From: CBDESM01 sp965242485
GTDB lineage: Bacteria; Chloroflexota; Dehalococcoidia; Bin125
Assembly (NCBI GenBank): GCA_965242485.1
Contig: CBDESM010000001.1
Location: forward strand, 1 to 29,211
Direction of reading: 5' to 3'
DNA: 29,211 nt
A model generated the notes under the pieces. The model saw only the letters and a program-made list of their open reading frames with translations. It was not told where the DNA came from and did no database searches. This document shows, piece by piece, positions 14,721 through 21,984 of this stretch. The position numbers and the translations under genes are program-made. Position 1 is the first letter of the stretch. The number at the start of each line of letters is the position of its first letter.

Positions 14721-16815
14721 CCTTGAGGCGGTTGGCTAGGTAGTCGGCGTAGTGCTGGGCGGTGCCGCCGCCGGCGTTGATGTGGAGGATGCAGCCGGGA
14801 TTTTGGGTGAGTACCGCGTCGGCGTTGGCTTCGGCGATGCAATTGAGTTTGCGTTGCAGGATGCCTTGGCCGACTTCGGGCGAGGTGATCGAGGTCATGC
14901 CGCCGAAGCCGCAGCATACTTCCTGTTCTTCCAGCGGGATCGGTTCGCTGCCGGTCAGGCTTGCGACCAGTCGTTCCGCGCTTGCGCCGTTCTTGAGTAC
15001 GTTCGTGGCTTGGCAGAAGCGGTGGGCTGTCCAGTCTGTATCGATATCGCTATTGAATTGTTCCGGTTGCAGGCGGTTTTGCAGATAGTCGGCGAGATCA
15101 TGTACGCGGTCGGCGACGGCGCGAGCCCGTTTGCGCCATTGCGGGTCGTCGGCGAAGAGCTCGGGCCAGTGGTGCTGCATCTGCGCGACGCAGCTCGGCG
15201 CGGGGGTGACGATGTCGCGCGCCGCGTTCCGTTCCAGCGTGCGGATCGTTTGCCTCGCCATCCGCCGCGCCAAGTCGATCTGGCCGGCGTCGTACGCGGG
15301 CAGCCCGCAGCAGTGCTGTTCGGCGGGCGCAACGACATTCAGCCCGGCTGCGTTGAGCAGCAGTCCGGAAGAGGCGACCGTGCTCGGCAGCAGCCGGTCT
15401 GCGAGGCATTGGGCGAACAGATTCACCGTCGGCGCGTCGGGGATGCGCTTGCGCCGGAGCAGGTCGCGCCCCTTCCGCCACGGGATTGCCGGCGCTTTGC
15501 GCCAAGCGTGCCGCTTCGGCAGCGGCAGGGCCAAGCTGCCGCCGCGCCCGAGCACGAAGGATGCGAACGCGCCGAGGCGCATCGCCAGTCCGAACAAGCG
15601 CGGGCTCGCCCAAAGGCGCAAGGCCCAGCGCTGCCAAGCCGGCACCAAGCCGCGCTCCGCCGCTTTGCGCCTGACGTGAAGAATCTGATCCGGCAGCGGA
15701 ATCGCGACGGGGCATACCGTCTCGCATGCTCCGCAGCTCACGCATAACGACTGCGGGCCGGCAGCGTCCTCCAATGAATGATGGAAAGATGTATTCACGA
15801 GACCGATCGCGCCGGTGTAGATATGACCGAATGCGTGTCCGCCGACGACGGCGTAGGGCGGGCAGACGTTTGCGCATGCGCCACAGCGGATGCAGCGCAA
15901 CGCCGTGTCGAACGGCGGCTCCTCGGCCATCGCGCGACGGCCGTTGTCAAGCAGGATGATGTGCATCTCGCGGCCGGGCTGCGCACCGGTGATCGCCGTC
16001 GTATAGGTGCTCAACTGCTGTGCCGTCGCGGAACGGGGGAGCAGGCGGATTTGATTGGCGGCGTCTGCCCAAGTCGGCACGATCTTCTCAATTCCGGCGG
16101 TCACGAAATGGACATCGGGCAACGAACTGGCCATGCGCATATTGCCTTCATTGGTCACTATCAGCACCGTGCCCGTTTCCGCGACGAGCGCATTGGCTCC
16201 AGTCAGGCCGGCACCGGCGGCGAGATAATGGCCGCGCAGGCCGCCGCGCGCGCTCGATACCATCTCGGGGATATCGTCGGGATCGAATTCTCGACCTAAT
16301 TCATCGCCCAGCACCTGCGCGATCTGTCCGCGGGTCTGATGAATCGCCGGCATGACCAGATGGCTGGGCCGCTCCCGCGCCAGCTGCAGCAACCATTCAC
16401 CGAGGTCGGTTTCAATTGCCTGCACGCCGTGCTCTGCTAAAAGATCGTTCAGTTCGATCTCTTCGGAGACCATTGATTTGCTCTTGACGATCAAATCGAT
16501 TCCCCGCGCGTGGCATATCTCGGCGATGTACTCGATCGCTTCATCAGCCGTCGCAACTTCCACGACAGTTGCGCCGGCCGCTTCGGCGTTCTCGCGAAAT
16601 TCACTGATGCGTTCGGGCCAGTTCGCGATCACGTCGTCCTTGACGGCTGCGAATTCGCGCCGCAATTCGTCGAACGAACGGTTCGTCGCGGTTTCGAGCT
16701 GGGCGACGCGCTCGCCGCGGCTCTCGCGCCATGAGCGCTGGAACGCGAGCAGCCCGCGACGCAGGGCCGGATCCGCGGCCGCGCGCCGCACCTTCGCGGA
16801 GAAGGCGGCGGTCAC
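14713..16815 (-). CDS. lutB: Fused LutB-LutA: LUD-domain iron-sulfur protein with C-terminal CCG (heterodisulfide-reductase-like) domains
   Basis: 700 residues from the GTG at 16815, which overlaps the LutC stop as GTGA; the upstream extension of the frame is antisense to LutC. Residues ~1-290 are the LutB/LldF LUD domain (IVKSKSMVSEEIELN, then LVAETGTVLIVTNEGN). Two [4Fe-4S] clusters follow, C308-IRCGACANVC-P and C358-VSCGACETVC-P. After a ~60-residue linker, residues ~430-700 carry the two Cys-rich LutA/GlcF domains with CC502-503-G (HCCGLPAYDAG) and CC634-635-G (EVCCGFGGM). LutA and LutB are usually separate subunits of the LutABC L-lactate-oxidising complex, which passes electrons to the respiratory chain. 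Here they are one polypeptide. The substrate might be lactate or another 2-hydroxyacid. Confidence 0.9.
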   Translation of the reverse strand: MTAAFSAKVRRAAADPALRRGLLAFQRSWRESRGERVAQLETATNRSFDELRREFAAVKDDVIANWPERISEFRENAEAAGATVVEVATADEAIEYIAEICHARGIDLIVKSKSMVSEEIELNDLLAEHGVQAIETDLGEWLLQLARERPSHLVMPAIHQTRGQIAQVLGDELGREFDPDDIPEMVSSARGGLRGHYLAAGAGLTGANALVAETGTVLIVTNEGNMRMASSLPDVHFVTAGIEKIVPTWADAANQIRLLPRSATAQQLSTYTTAITGAQPGREMHIILLDNGRRAMAEEPPFDTALRCIRCGACANVCPPYAVVGGHAFGHIYTGAIGLVNTSFHHSLEDAAGPQSLCVSCGACETVCPVAIPLPDQILHVRRKAAERGLVPAWQRWALRLWASPRLFGLAMRLGAFASFVLGRGGSLALPLPKRHAWRKAPAIPWRKGRDLLRRKRIPDAPTVNLFAQCLADRLLPSTVASSGLLLNAAGLNVVAPAEQHCCGLPAYDAGQIDLARRMARQTIRTLERNAARDIVTPAPSCVAQMQHHWPELFADDPQWRKRARAVADRVHDLADYLQNRLQPEQFNSDIDTDWTAHRFCQATNVLKNGASAERLVASLTGSEPIPLEEQEVCCGFGGMTSITSPEVGQGILQRKLNCIAEANADAVLTQNPGCILHINAGGGTAQHYADYLANRLKEV

Positions 16816-17282
16816 GGCAGCAGCGCTACGACCAGGCGCGACGGGCCTTGCACGCCGATGGTGAGCGAACGCTCGATGTCCGCCGTCCGCGAGGGCCCCG
16901 TCACGGTCGTCACGTAGCTGCCGCCGGCGGAGCGCCGGCCGATCCAGGCGAACGCTTCGTCGAGCGAGGGGACCAAGTCGCGCTGCGCCAGCGCGACGAC
17001 GAGCGTGCGGGCGAAGAGCGAGGGCCGCCGGGCGGCCGGATCCGGCTCGACCAGCACGACGGAACCCGTTTCGGCGATGCCAAGCGCGGCTGAAACGACC
17101 GCGATCCGCGGATCGTCGGCGACCTCGCCGGGCTCGAAAGCGGCGCCGTCGAGCAGGGGTTCGCAGGCCGCTTCCGCCCGCGCCCAGCCGACGACCGCAT
17201 CGTGGTCCGCGAGCCGCACGAGTTCCCCCGATGCGCCCTCCAGCGCCTCCGCGAACCGCGCGATCAGCTGCTCGTCGGCCAT
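16812..17282 (-). CDS. lutC: LutC-like LUD-domain protein
   Basis: 156 residues, shorter than the ~200-240 typical of LutC. The C-terminal motif GPSRTADIERSLTIGVQGP is diagnostic of the family, as is ETGSVVL in the middle. It is the third component of the lactate-utilisation complex. The gene precedes the fused LutB-LutA gene and overlaps it by 4 nt. The ATG at 17282 has a TAGCAT box 6 nt upstream and no Shine-Dalgarno, suggesting a leaderless message. The box overlaps the TAG stop of the small gene 9 nt upstream, so read-through from that gene is also possible. Confidence 0.9.
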   Translation of the reverse strand: MADEQLIARFAEALEGASGELVRLADHDAVVGWARAEAACEPLLDGAAFEPGEVADDPRIAVVSAALGIAETGSVVLVEPDPAARRPSLFARTLVVALAQRDLVPSLDEAFAWIGRRSAGGSYVTTVTGPSRTADIERSLTIGVQGPSRLVVALLP

Positions 17283-17288
17283 GGCGGG

Positions 17289-17294
17289 ATGCTA
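17289..17294 (-). promoter_or_regulatory. Candidate -10 box (TAGCAT) of a leaderless lut transcript
   Basis: On the minus strand GGTAGCAT ends 6 nt before the LutC ATG, the spacing expected if transcription begins at the start codon. Its TAG is also the stop codon of the upstream small gene. No -35 is obvious. Confidence 0.33.
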
Positions 17295-17666
17295 CCGCCC
17301 CCGCGCCCGCGCGATGTGCCGCCGGAGATGCCCGATCTCCCAGCGCAAGCGCAGCCGCCAGCGGGACCACGGCGGGCGCTGATGGCCATTGCGGAAGATG
17401 CGGACGTTGCGAATCTGCACATAGGTCGGCCAATGCCGCAGACGCCCCGACACTGCGATGACATAATGGATACGGGCAACCGGGGCGTCGTGCTTGTCGA
17501 TCAGTGTCATGTGGAACGATGTTCCGTCGAAATTCTTCGCTGCCGTGACGTCGCCTTCCTTCAGCCGCTCGCGCAGGCAGCCCGCTTCCAGCTTCTCGGC
17601 GATGCCCATGGCATCATAGAGTTCACGCAGCTCGTAATCGGCTATTCTGATGCGGATGAGACGCAC
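17292..17666 (-). CDS. Hypothetical protein, unknown function
   Basis: 124 residues from the ATG at 17666; an internal ATG at 17609 would give 105. The body looks like a real protein rather than an antisense frame: DGTSFHMTLIDKHDAPVARI, HYVIAVSG and HWPTYVQIRNVRIFRNGHQ form alternating beta-like strands with aromatic and His residues. The last ~25 residues are very Arg-rich. I do not recognise a family. It lies 9 nt upstream of LutC on the same strand, and its start is 10 nt from the start of a divergent gene. The -10-like box of that gene falls within this coding region, so the 17609 start may be the true one. Confidence 0.55.
   Translation of the reverse strand: MRLIRIRIADYELRELYDAMGIAEKLEAGCLRERLKEGDVTAAKNFDGTSFHMTLIDKHDAPVARIHYVIAVSGRLRHWPTYVQIRNVRIFRNGHQRPPWSRWRLRLRWEIGHLRRHIARARGR
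17643..17648 (+). promoter_or_regulatory. Candidate -10 box (TATTCT) for the small plus-strand gene at 17677
   Basis: GCTATTCT lies 34 nt before the ATG and upstream of a good GGAGG. It overlaps the N-terminal codons of the divergent minus-strand gene if that gene starts at 17666. Confidence 0.3.
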
Positions 17667-17676
17667 GGAGGCTCCG

Positions 17677-17973
17677 ATGGATCGTCATGCTCTTCTTCTC
17701 GCCGACCTCCGCAAGATACTTGACGCGTGCTCCCGCGGAACCTCAACGATGGAGGATTTCATCGATTTCGAGATCGGGTACGCGGACGAGCCGTGGATTG
17801 AAGAAGGCTTGGCCTGCGAGATGTCGATCCTCGCGCGAGCCGCCGATGAGTTCCTCTATTTCGGCAATGGCGAGGCGGAGTTCCGCGACTTGGCCGGGGA
17901 AGCGCTGGATCGGATCGCCGATCATTCCGCGCCAGCTCCGATTCCGGCAGCCTCGTTGGCTGCGGCCGACTGA
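17677..17973 (+). CDS. Small acidic hypothetical protein
   Basis: 98 residues. GGAGG at 17667-17671 sits 5 nt before the ATG at 17677, which fixes the start. The sequence is mostly helical and acidic (LLLADLRKILDAC, FIDFEIGYADEPWIEEGLA, EFLYFGNGEAEFRDLAGEAL) with no membrane segment. I do not recognise a family. The divergent partner starts 10 nt away. A toxin-antitoxin-like pairing is not supported, because the genes are divergent and neither resembles a known toxin. The downstream TrkH gene has its own Shine-Dalgarno 68 nt further on. Confidence 0.6.
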   Translation: MDRHALLLADLRKILDACSRGTSTMEDFIDFEIGYADEPWIEEGLACEMSILARAADEFLYFGNGEAEFRDLAGEALDRIADHSAPAPIPAASLAAAD

Positions 17974-18040
17974 TCGAGACGCGCCATAACGGCGGCGGTT
18001 GCCGGCGCGCGGGGCATACGCTGGCCTGCGGGAGGCGTTG

Positions 18041-19489
18041 ATGAGCGAACGCCCCGGGGCGGCGCCGGCGCATCGGCGGCTGCCGGGCAACGCGGTGATC
18101 CGGCGGGCGCGGATTCCGACGGAGGTGCTGCGCCCGCAGCGCAGGCGGCGCTGGTCGATCTCGCCCAAGCCGTGGATGGTCGCGCTGCTGTTCGCGCTGG
18201 TGATGCTGCTCGGCGGCGCTTTCCTGTCCCTGCCGATCTCCTCCACGACGCGCGAAGGCCTGCCCTTCCTCGACGCGCTCTTCACCGCCGTCTCGGCGAT
18301 GAGCGTGACCGGGCTGACGCGGTTCGACACGGCCGACGCCTATTCCGGCTTCGGCGAGCTGGTCACGCTGGTGCTCTTCCAGCTCGGCGGGCTGGGCGTG
18401 ACGATGTACGCGGGCATCCTGATCCTCGCGGCCGGGCGGCGGCTGGGGATGCGCTCGCGGCAGTTCTTCGGGATGGAGCTGCACGGCGGCGGCGGGCAGG
18501 GCGCGGGGGCGCCGGCGCTGCTGCGGCGCGTGATGATCTACACGGCGACGGTCGAGCTCGCCACCTTCTTCCTGCTGCTGCCGTGGTACTTGATCGAAAT
18601 CGGCGGCGCCCGCTCGGCCTGGGTCGCGTTCTACCACGCGATCAGCGCCTTCAACAACGCCGGCTTCGATCTGATGGGCGACGGCGGCGGCTTCGTCCCG
18701 CAGGCCGGCGCGGCCTATCCGATCATCGTGATGGGCGCATCCGCGCTGCTCGGCTCGCTCTCGTTCCTGACCGTCTTCGACATCTGGCCCGGCCGGCGGC
18801 GCTGGCGCGGGTTCTGGTGGCGGCACTGGAGCCTCGACACGCGGGTCGTGCTGGCCGGCATGGGCGGCCTGCTGCTGCTGGGGATGGCGCTCTTCCTCGC
18901 CTTGGAGTGGGGCGGCCTGCTCGACGGGCGCGGCCCCGGCGGCAAGCTGGTCAACGCCTTCTTCCTCTCGGTCAACCGCACGACCGGGATGGCGACGGTC
19001 GAGATGGGCGGGCTGCAGGACCCGGCCAGCGCCGCGATGCTGGTGCTGATGTTCATCGGCGGCGCTTCAACGTCGACCGCGTCGGGGATCAAGATCGGCG
19101 CGTTCGTGGTCTCGGTGCTGGCCGTCTTCGCGGCGCTGCGCGGGCGCCGCACGGTCACGGGCTTCGGCCGCGAGGTGCCGCAGTCGACCGTCGTCCGCGC
19201 CTTCGCGGTCGTCATGCTGGGGCTCACGGCCTACGCCGCCGGCGCGATCGCGCTGATCGCGATCGAGCCGGGCTTCGGTCCCGTCGCGGTCGCGTTCGAC
19301 GCGATGTCGGCGCTGGCCAACGTGGGCTGGTCGCAGGGGGTCTCGGCGGCGGCCTCGCAGACGGGCGCGAATATCATGATCGTGCTGATGTTCGCGGGGC
19401 GGCTGGGCCCGATGATCGTCGCGCTCGCGATCCCGGAGCGGCCGCACGACGCGTACCGCCTGCCCTCGGGCGACGTGCGGATCGGCTGA
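18041..19489 (+). CDS. TrkH/KtrB-family potassium uptake channel subunit
   Basis: 482 residues from the ATG at 18041, with GGAGG 5 nt upstream. The protein has four M1-P-M2 repeats. The selectivity-filter positions are visible: SVTG at ~88-91, NNAG at 205-208, TTG at 314-316 and NVG at 427-429, each after a hydrophobic helix. The central glycine that confers K+ selectivity is kept in all four. It catalyses K+ (possibly Na+-coupled) uptake across the inner membrane. The regulatory RCK-domain gene follows after 13 nt, forming a complete two-gene Ktr/Trk unit. The N-terminal ~40 residues are basic and cytoplasmic. Confidence 0.94.
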   Translation: MSERPGAAPAHRRLPGNAVIRRARIPTEVLRPQRRRRWSISPKPWMVALLFALVMLLGGAFLSLPISSTTREGLPFLDALFTAVSAMSVTGLTRFDTADAYSGFGELVTLVLFQLGGLGVTMYAGILILAAGRRLGMRSRQFFGMELHGGGGQGAGAPALLRRVMIYTATVELATFFLLLPWYLIEIGGARSAWVAFYHAISAFNNAGFDLMGDGGGFVPQAGAAYPIIVMGASALLGSLSFLTVFDIWPGRRRWRGFWWRHWSLDTRVVLAGMGGLLLLGMALFLALEWGGLLDGRGPGGKLVNAFFLSVNRTTGMATVEMGGLQDPASAAMLVLMFIGGASTSTASGIKIGAFVVSVLAVFAALRGRRTVTGFGREVPQSTVVRAFAVVMLGLTAYAAGAIALIAIEPGFGPVAVAFDAMSALANVGWSQGVSAAASQTGANIMIVLMFAGRLGPMIVALAIPERPHDAYRLPSGDVRIG

Positions 19490-19502
19490 GGAGGGAGCGG
19501 CC

Positions 19503-20147
19503 ATGCAGATCGCGGTGCTCGGCCTGGGCCGCTTCGGCGCGCACCTGGCGCAGAAACTGGCGCGGCAGGGCCACGACGTGCTCGGCATCGACGGCGACGA
19601 GGCCGTGGTCAACGGCCTCGCCGACCAGCTGGCGCGCGCGGCCATCGCCGACATCACCGACCTCGAGGCGCTGCGCGAGCTCTCGGTCGGCAGCATGGAC
19701 GCGGTCGTGGTCGCCACCGCGCACCTCGAAGCGAGCGTGCTGGCGACGATGAACGCGCAGACCCTGCAAGCGCCGCAGATCTACGCCAAGGCCCGCTCGG
19801 ATCGCCACGAGACGATCCTCGACCGGCTCGGCGCGGATCGGGTGATGCGGCCCGAGCACGACGGGGCCGAGCGGGCGGCGCACATCATCCTGATCTCGAA
19901 CGCCCGCGACTACCTGCCGCTCAACGAGGAGTACGGGATCGCCCTGGTCGAGGTGCCGGCCCGCTGGATCGGCCAGCCGCTGGAGCTCGCGCTCGACACC
20001 CAGCGGACGCCCTCGCGGCGGCTGATCGCCACGGTGCGCGGCGAAGAAGTGCGCCTCAACCCCGTCCGCAGCGAAGCGATGGAACGCGGCGACCTGCTCG
20101 TCTTCAGCGCCACCGACGAAGACCACGCCAAAGGCTTCCGCAGCTAG
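19503..20147 (+). CDS. TrkA/KtrA-family RCK regulatory subunit of the potassium channel
   Basis: 214 residues, a single RCK unit. The N-terminal Rossmann fold has GLGRFG at residues 7-12 and an acidic residue at the end of strand 2 (GIDGDE), which should bind nucleotide (ATP/ADP or NAD). The C-terminal ~75 residues form the RCK_C domain (PARWIGQPLELAL, then GDLLVFSATDED). A GAGGAGGGAG stretch at 19488-19497 precedes the ATG. It gates the membrane subunit encoded just upstream. Confidence 0.94.
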   Translation: MQIAVLGLGRFGAHLAQKLARQGHDVLGIDGDEAVVNGLADQLARAAIADITDLEALRELSVGSMDAVVVATAHLEASVLATMNAQTLQAPQIYAKARSDRHETILDRLGADRVMRPEHDGAERAAHIILISNARDYLPLNEEYGIALVEVPARWIGQPLELALDTQRTPSRRLIATVRGEEVRLNPVRSEAMERGDLLVFSATDEDHAKGFRS

Positions 20148-20175
20148 CCGCCGCGAACGCCGGAAAAAGCAGATT

Positions 20176-20251
20176 TGGTGGCCCCAACGGGAGTCGAACC
20201 CGTGTCGCCAGCTTGAAAGGCTGGTGTCCTAGGCCTCTAGACGATAGGGCC
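20176..20251 (-). tRNA. tRNA-Glu (anticodon UUC)
   Basis: Minus-strand cloverleaf with acceptor GGCCCTA pairing with TGGGGCC (one G-U), T-arm ACGGG-TTCGACT-CCCGT, and anticodon stem CCAGC/GCTGG around the 7-nt loop CTTTCAA. The anticodon UUC is at 20217-20215. Discriminator A is followed by an encoded CCA (20178-20176). The body without CCA is 73 nt. The gene lies 27 nt after the stop of the selenoprotein gene on the same strand, so co-transcription is possible. The opposite-strand TrkA gene ends 28 nt away. Confidence 0.96.
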
Positions 20252-20278
20252 GCGCGCCGATCTTATACCGATGCGCCT

Positions 20279-20809
20279 TTAAGCGGAGCCGAGCAGGATG
20301 GTGGAGCCTTGGGTGTAGGCGTGTTCGGCTTTTTGTTTGAGTTGTTCGGTGCTGGCGCTGCCTATGGGGTGGTCGAGGAGGGCGAAGGGGAAGTCGGGGA
20401 GGCCGAGGGTTTTGGCGATCATCTTGCTGGTCGGTTCGAAGGGGGTCGTGCAGAGGACCAGGGCGGGCTTGCCGGTTTGTTCGAAGGTGATGCCGTCGTG
20501 CACACTGCACGTGGAGCAGGAGCCTCAATCGCCGACGGCGGTGATCAGGAAGTCGACGTTGGCGGCGGCGTCCTCGAAGAGCTGCGGGTCGGCGATGCGG
20601 GAGGCGTTGAGCTTGCCCTGCTCCCAGACGATCTCGCAGCCGTCGCGCTCGACGAAGAGTTCGGCGGTGAGGCGGAGCAGGCGGTCGGCGTTGACTTTGC
20701 CGTTGGTGAAGGTGCCGATGCGGAGGCCGCCGAGCGAGCCGAGCCGGGGCGCGTGGCGGTAGCCGGTTTCGGCCGGGGTTCCGGTCGGGTCGAGCAGGTC
20801 GAGGGCCAT
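20279..20809 (-). CDS. UGSC-family selenoprotein with in-frame UGA (selenocysteine)
   Basis: Reading from the ATG at 20809 (AGGAGG 5 nt upstream), the frame meets TGA at 20527-20525 and continues in the same frame to TAA at 20281-20279. With the TGA read as Sec the product has 176 residues and contains U95-G-S-C98-S-T-C101, exactly the U-G-S-C motif of the UGSC family known from marine selenoproteomes. The residues before (VDFLITAVGD) and after (SVHDGITFEQTGKPALVLC) form a continuous thioredoxin-like beta-alpha segment around a redox-active loop. Standard gene calling would give a 94-residue truncated gene and a headless 74-residue fragment. The upstream gene on the same strand is a likely partner. 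A redox role is inferred from the U/C pair; no substrate is known. No selABCD gene is visible in the window. Confidence 0.9.
20497..20511 (-). promoter_or_regulatory. Candidate bacterial SECIS hairpin
   Basis: Thirteen nucleotides after the TGA, the mRNA has CGTGCA-GTG-TGCACG, a perfect 6-bp stem with a loop beginning GU. Bacterial SECIS elements lie within the coding sequence just 3' of the UGA, with the apical loop ~16-37 nt away and a conserved G early in the loop; here the loop starts 19 nt after the UGA. The 3-nt loop is small, so the true structure may open one pair. Confidence 0.55.
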
Positions 20810-20839
20810 GGCGGCCTCCTCATGTCGCGCGGGGCGGCC

Positions 20840-21895
20840 TCAGCAGTCGAGGCAGACCCCGATCGGGCGGGTTTGGTAGAGCGAGTTGCGGCCGCGGCTC
20901 CAGGAGGGGAGGAAGGCGGAGTGCCCGCCCGCCTCGCCGCCCGCGACGACGACGAGGACGTCGGACGGCTCGCGCCCGCGCTGGAAGTCTCCATCGCCGC
21001 CGCCCGAGCGGGATTCGGCGCGGCCTTGGGCGAGGCCGTCGGCGGCGCGGTCGGCCGGCCATTTGCCGGCATCGATCAGGTCCTGCGCGGGCCGGATCGA
21101 GCGCTCGAAGAGGAACTGCTGCACGGCGGCGCGGGAGAGGCCGGCGCCGGCGCAGATGGCGGCGTGCTCGGGCGAGAGCACGACCAGCGATTGGCCGTCG
21201 GTGAGCGCGCCCAGCGAGGACATCGTGTCGGCGAAGGTGCCGAGCAGCGCGTCGGGGTCGGAGGTGTAGTGGTTCTCGACGTTGTAGAAGCCGGAGGCGG
21301 CGAAGGCGGTGACGGTGCTGACTTCGGCGGGGAAGCCGAGCGATTCGTGCAGCGGCGGCCAAGGGCAGTGGGCCGCGTTTTCGGCGATGCAGCAGCTGTA
21401 CTTGCCGGGCCAGCCGGTGGTCGAGCGGTCGGCGATGCCCGGGGTCATCTGGAAGACGTTGAGGATGACCAGGCGGACGGCGCGGCCGATGGTCGCGTTG
21501 GCGCGCGCGCCGGGGCCGAACACGTTGACGCCGGCGTTCATCCCGATTTCGTCGGCGATGTCGCCGGAGAGCACGAGCGCGGGCGCGGAGCCGCCGGTCG
21601 AGGCCGATGCGCCGTGGAAGTTGTAGGCGTCCTGGCCCAGCGCTTCGAGCGCGGCGAGGACGGTCGGGAAGTACTGCGGCAGGCAGCCGGCCATGACCGC
21701 GTTGATCGCCGCGGATTCGACCGAGCAGGAGCGCCCCGTCGGCAGGTGCCCGGCTACGATTTCCTCCGGCGGACGCCCCGCGGCGGCGAGGAAGCGCTCG
21801 ACCAAGCTCCGCTCGGGCGGCACCACGGGCAGCCCGTCGGTCCAGCCCTGCTCGTAGCAGTACTCAATCGCCGAAAGCTCATCCGCAGCGGCCAT
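20840..21895 (-). CDS. Conserved protein encoded upstream of the UGSC selenoprotein
   Basis: 351 residues, ATG at 21895. No signal peptide or clear membrane segment. Recognisable blocks are EYCYEQGWTDGLPVVPP (residues 11-27), GRSCSVESAAINAVMAGC, KYSCCIAENAAHCPWPPLHE, and a C-terminal DVLVVVAGGEAGGHSAFL, ending in CLDC at the last four positions. Several cysteines recur, so a thiol or metal role is plausible. From memory, proteins opening with the GLPVVPP block accompany UGSC proteins, but the function is not established. It lies 30 nt upstream of the UGSC gene in the same frame; the intervening TGA is taken as a true stop because AGGAGG precedes the next ATG. A TATCCT box 7 nt before the ATG suggests a leaderless message. 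Confidence 0.82.
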   Translation of the reverse strand: MAAADELSAIEYCYEQGWTDGLPVVPPERSLVERFLAAAGRPPEEIVAGHLPTGRSCSVESAAINAVMAGCLPQYFPTVLAALEALGQDAYNFHGASASTGGSAPALVLSGDIADEIGMNAGVNVFGPGARANATIGRAVRLVILNVFQMTPGIADRSTTGWPGKYSCCIAENAAHCPWPPLHESLGFPAEVSTVTAFAASGFYNVENHYTSDPDALLGTFADTMSSLGALTDGQSLVVLSPEHAAICAGAGLSRAAVQQFLFERSIRPAQDLIDAGKWPADRAADGLAQGRAESRSGGGDGDFQRGREPSDVLVVVAGGEAGGHSAFLPSWSRGRNSLYQTRPIGVCLDC

Positions 21896-21902
21896 GTCCG
21901 GC

Positions 21903-21908
21903 AGGATA
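21903..21908 (-). promoter_or_regulatory. Candidate -10 box (TATCCT) of a leaderless UGSC-operon transcript
   Basis: GCTATCCT on the minus strand ends 7 nt before the ATG at 21895. No Shine-Dalgarno is seen. It shares the GCTA lead and the 6-7 nt spacing with the boxes at 4581, 17289 and 21972. Confidence 0.33.
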
Positions 21909-21971
21909 GCGGTGCCCGCTGCCGGCCGCGGAAGTTCGGGCGGCCTGCCTGGCGCGGGCTGCGGGATCGGC

Positions 21972-21977
21972 TAAGAT
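21972..21977 (+). promoter_or_regulatory. Candidate -10 box (TAAGAT) of a leaderless coiled-coil gene transcript
   Basis: GCTAAGAT ends 7 nt before the ATG at 21985. The alternative ATG at 21976 would overlap the box itself, which favours 21985 as the start. Confidence 0.33.
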
Positions 21978-21984
21978 GGGCCGC

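Noticed and set aside
17292..17973. Toxin-antitoxin pair
   Set aside because: The genes are divergent rather than in tandem and neither protein resembles a known toxin or DNA-binding antitoxin.
20148..20175. Terminator between trkA and tRNA-Glu using the AAAAA/TTTTT run
   Set aside because: The adjoining G/C sequence does not form a stable perfect stem in either direction.
20176..20278. Attachment site or integrated element at tRNA-Glu
   Set aside because: No integrase gene and no second copy of the tRNA 3' end seen in the window.
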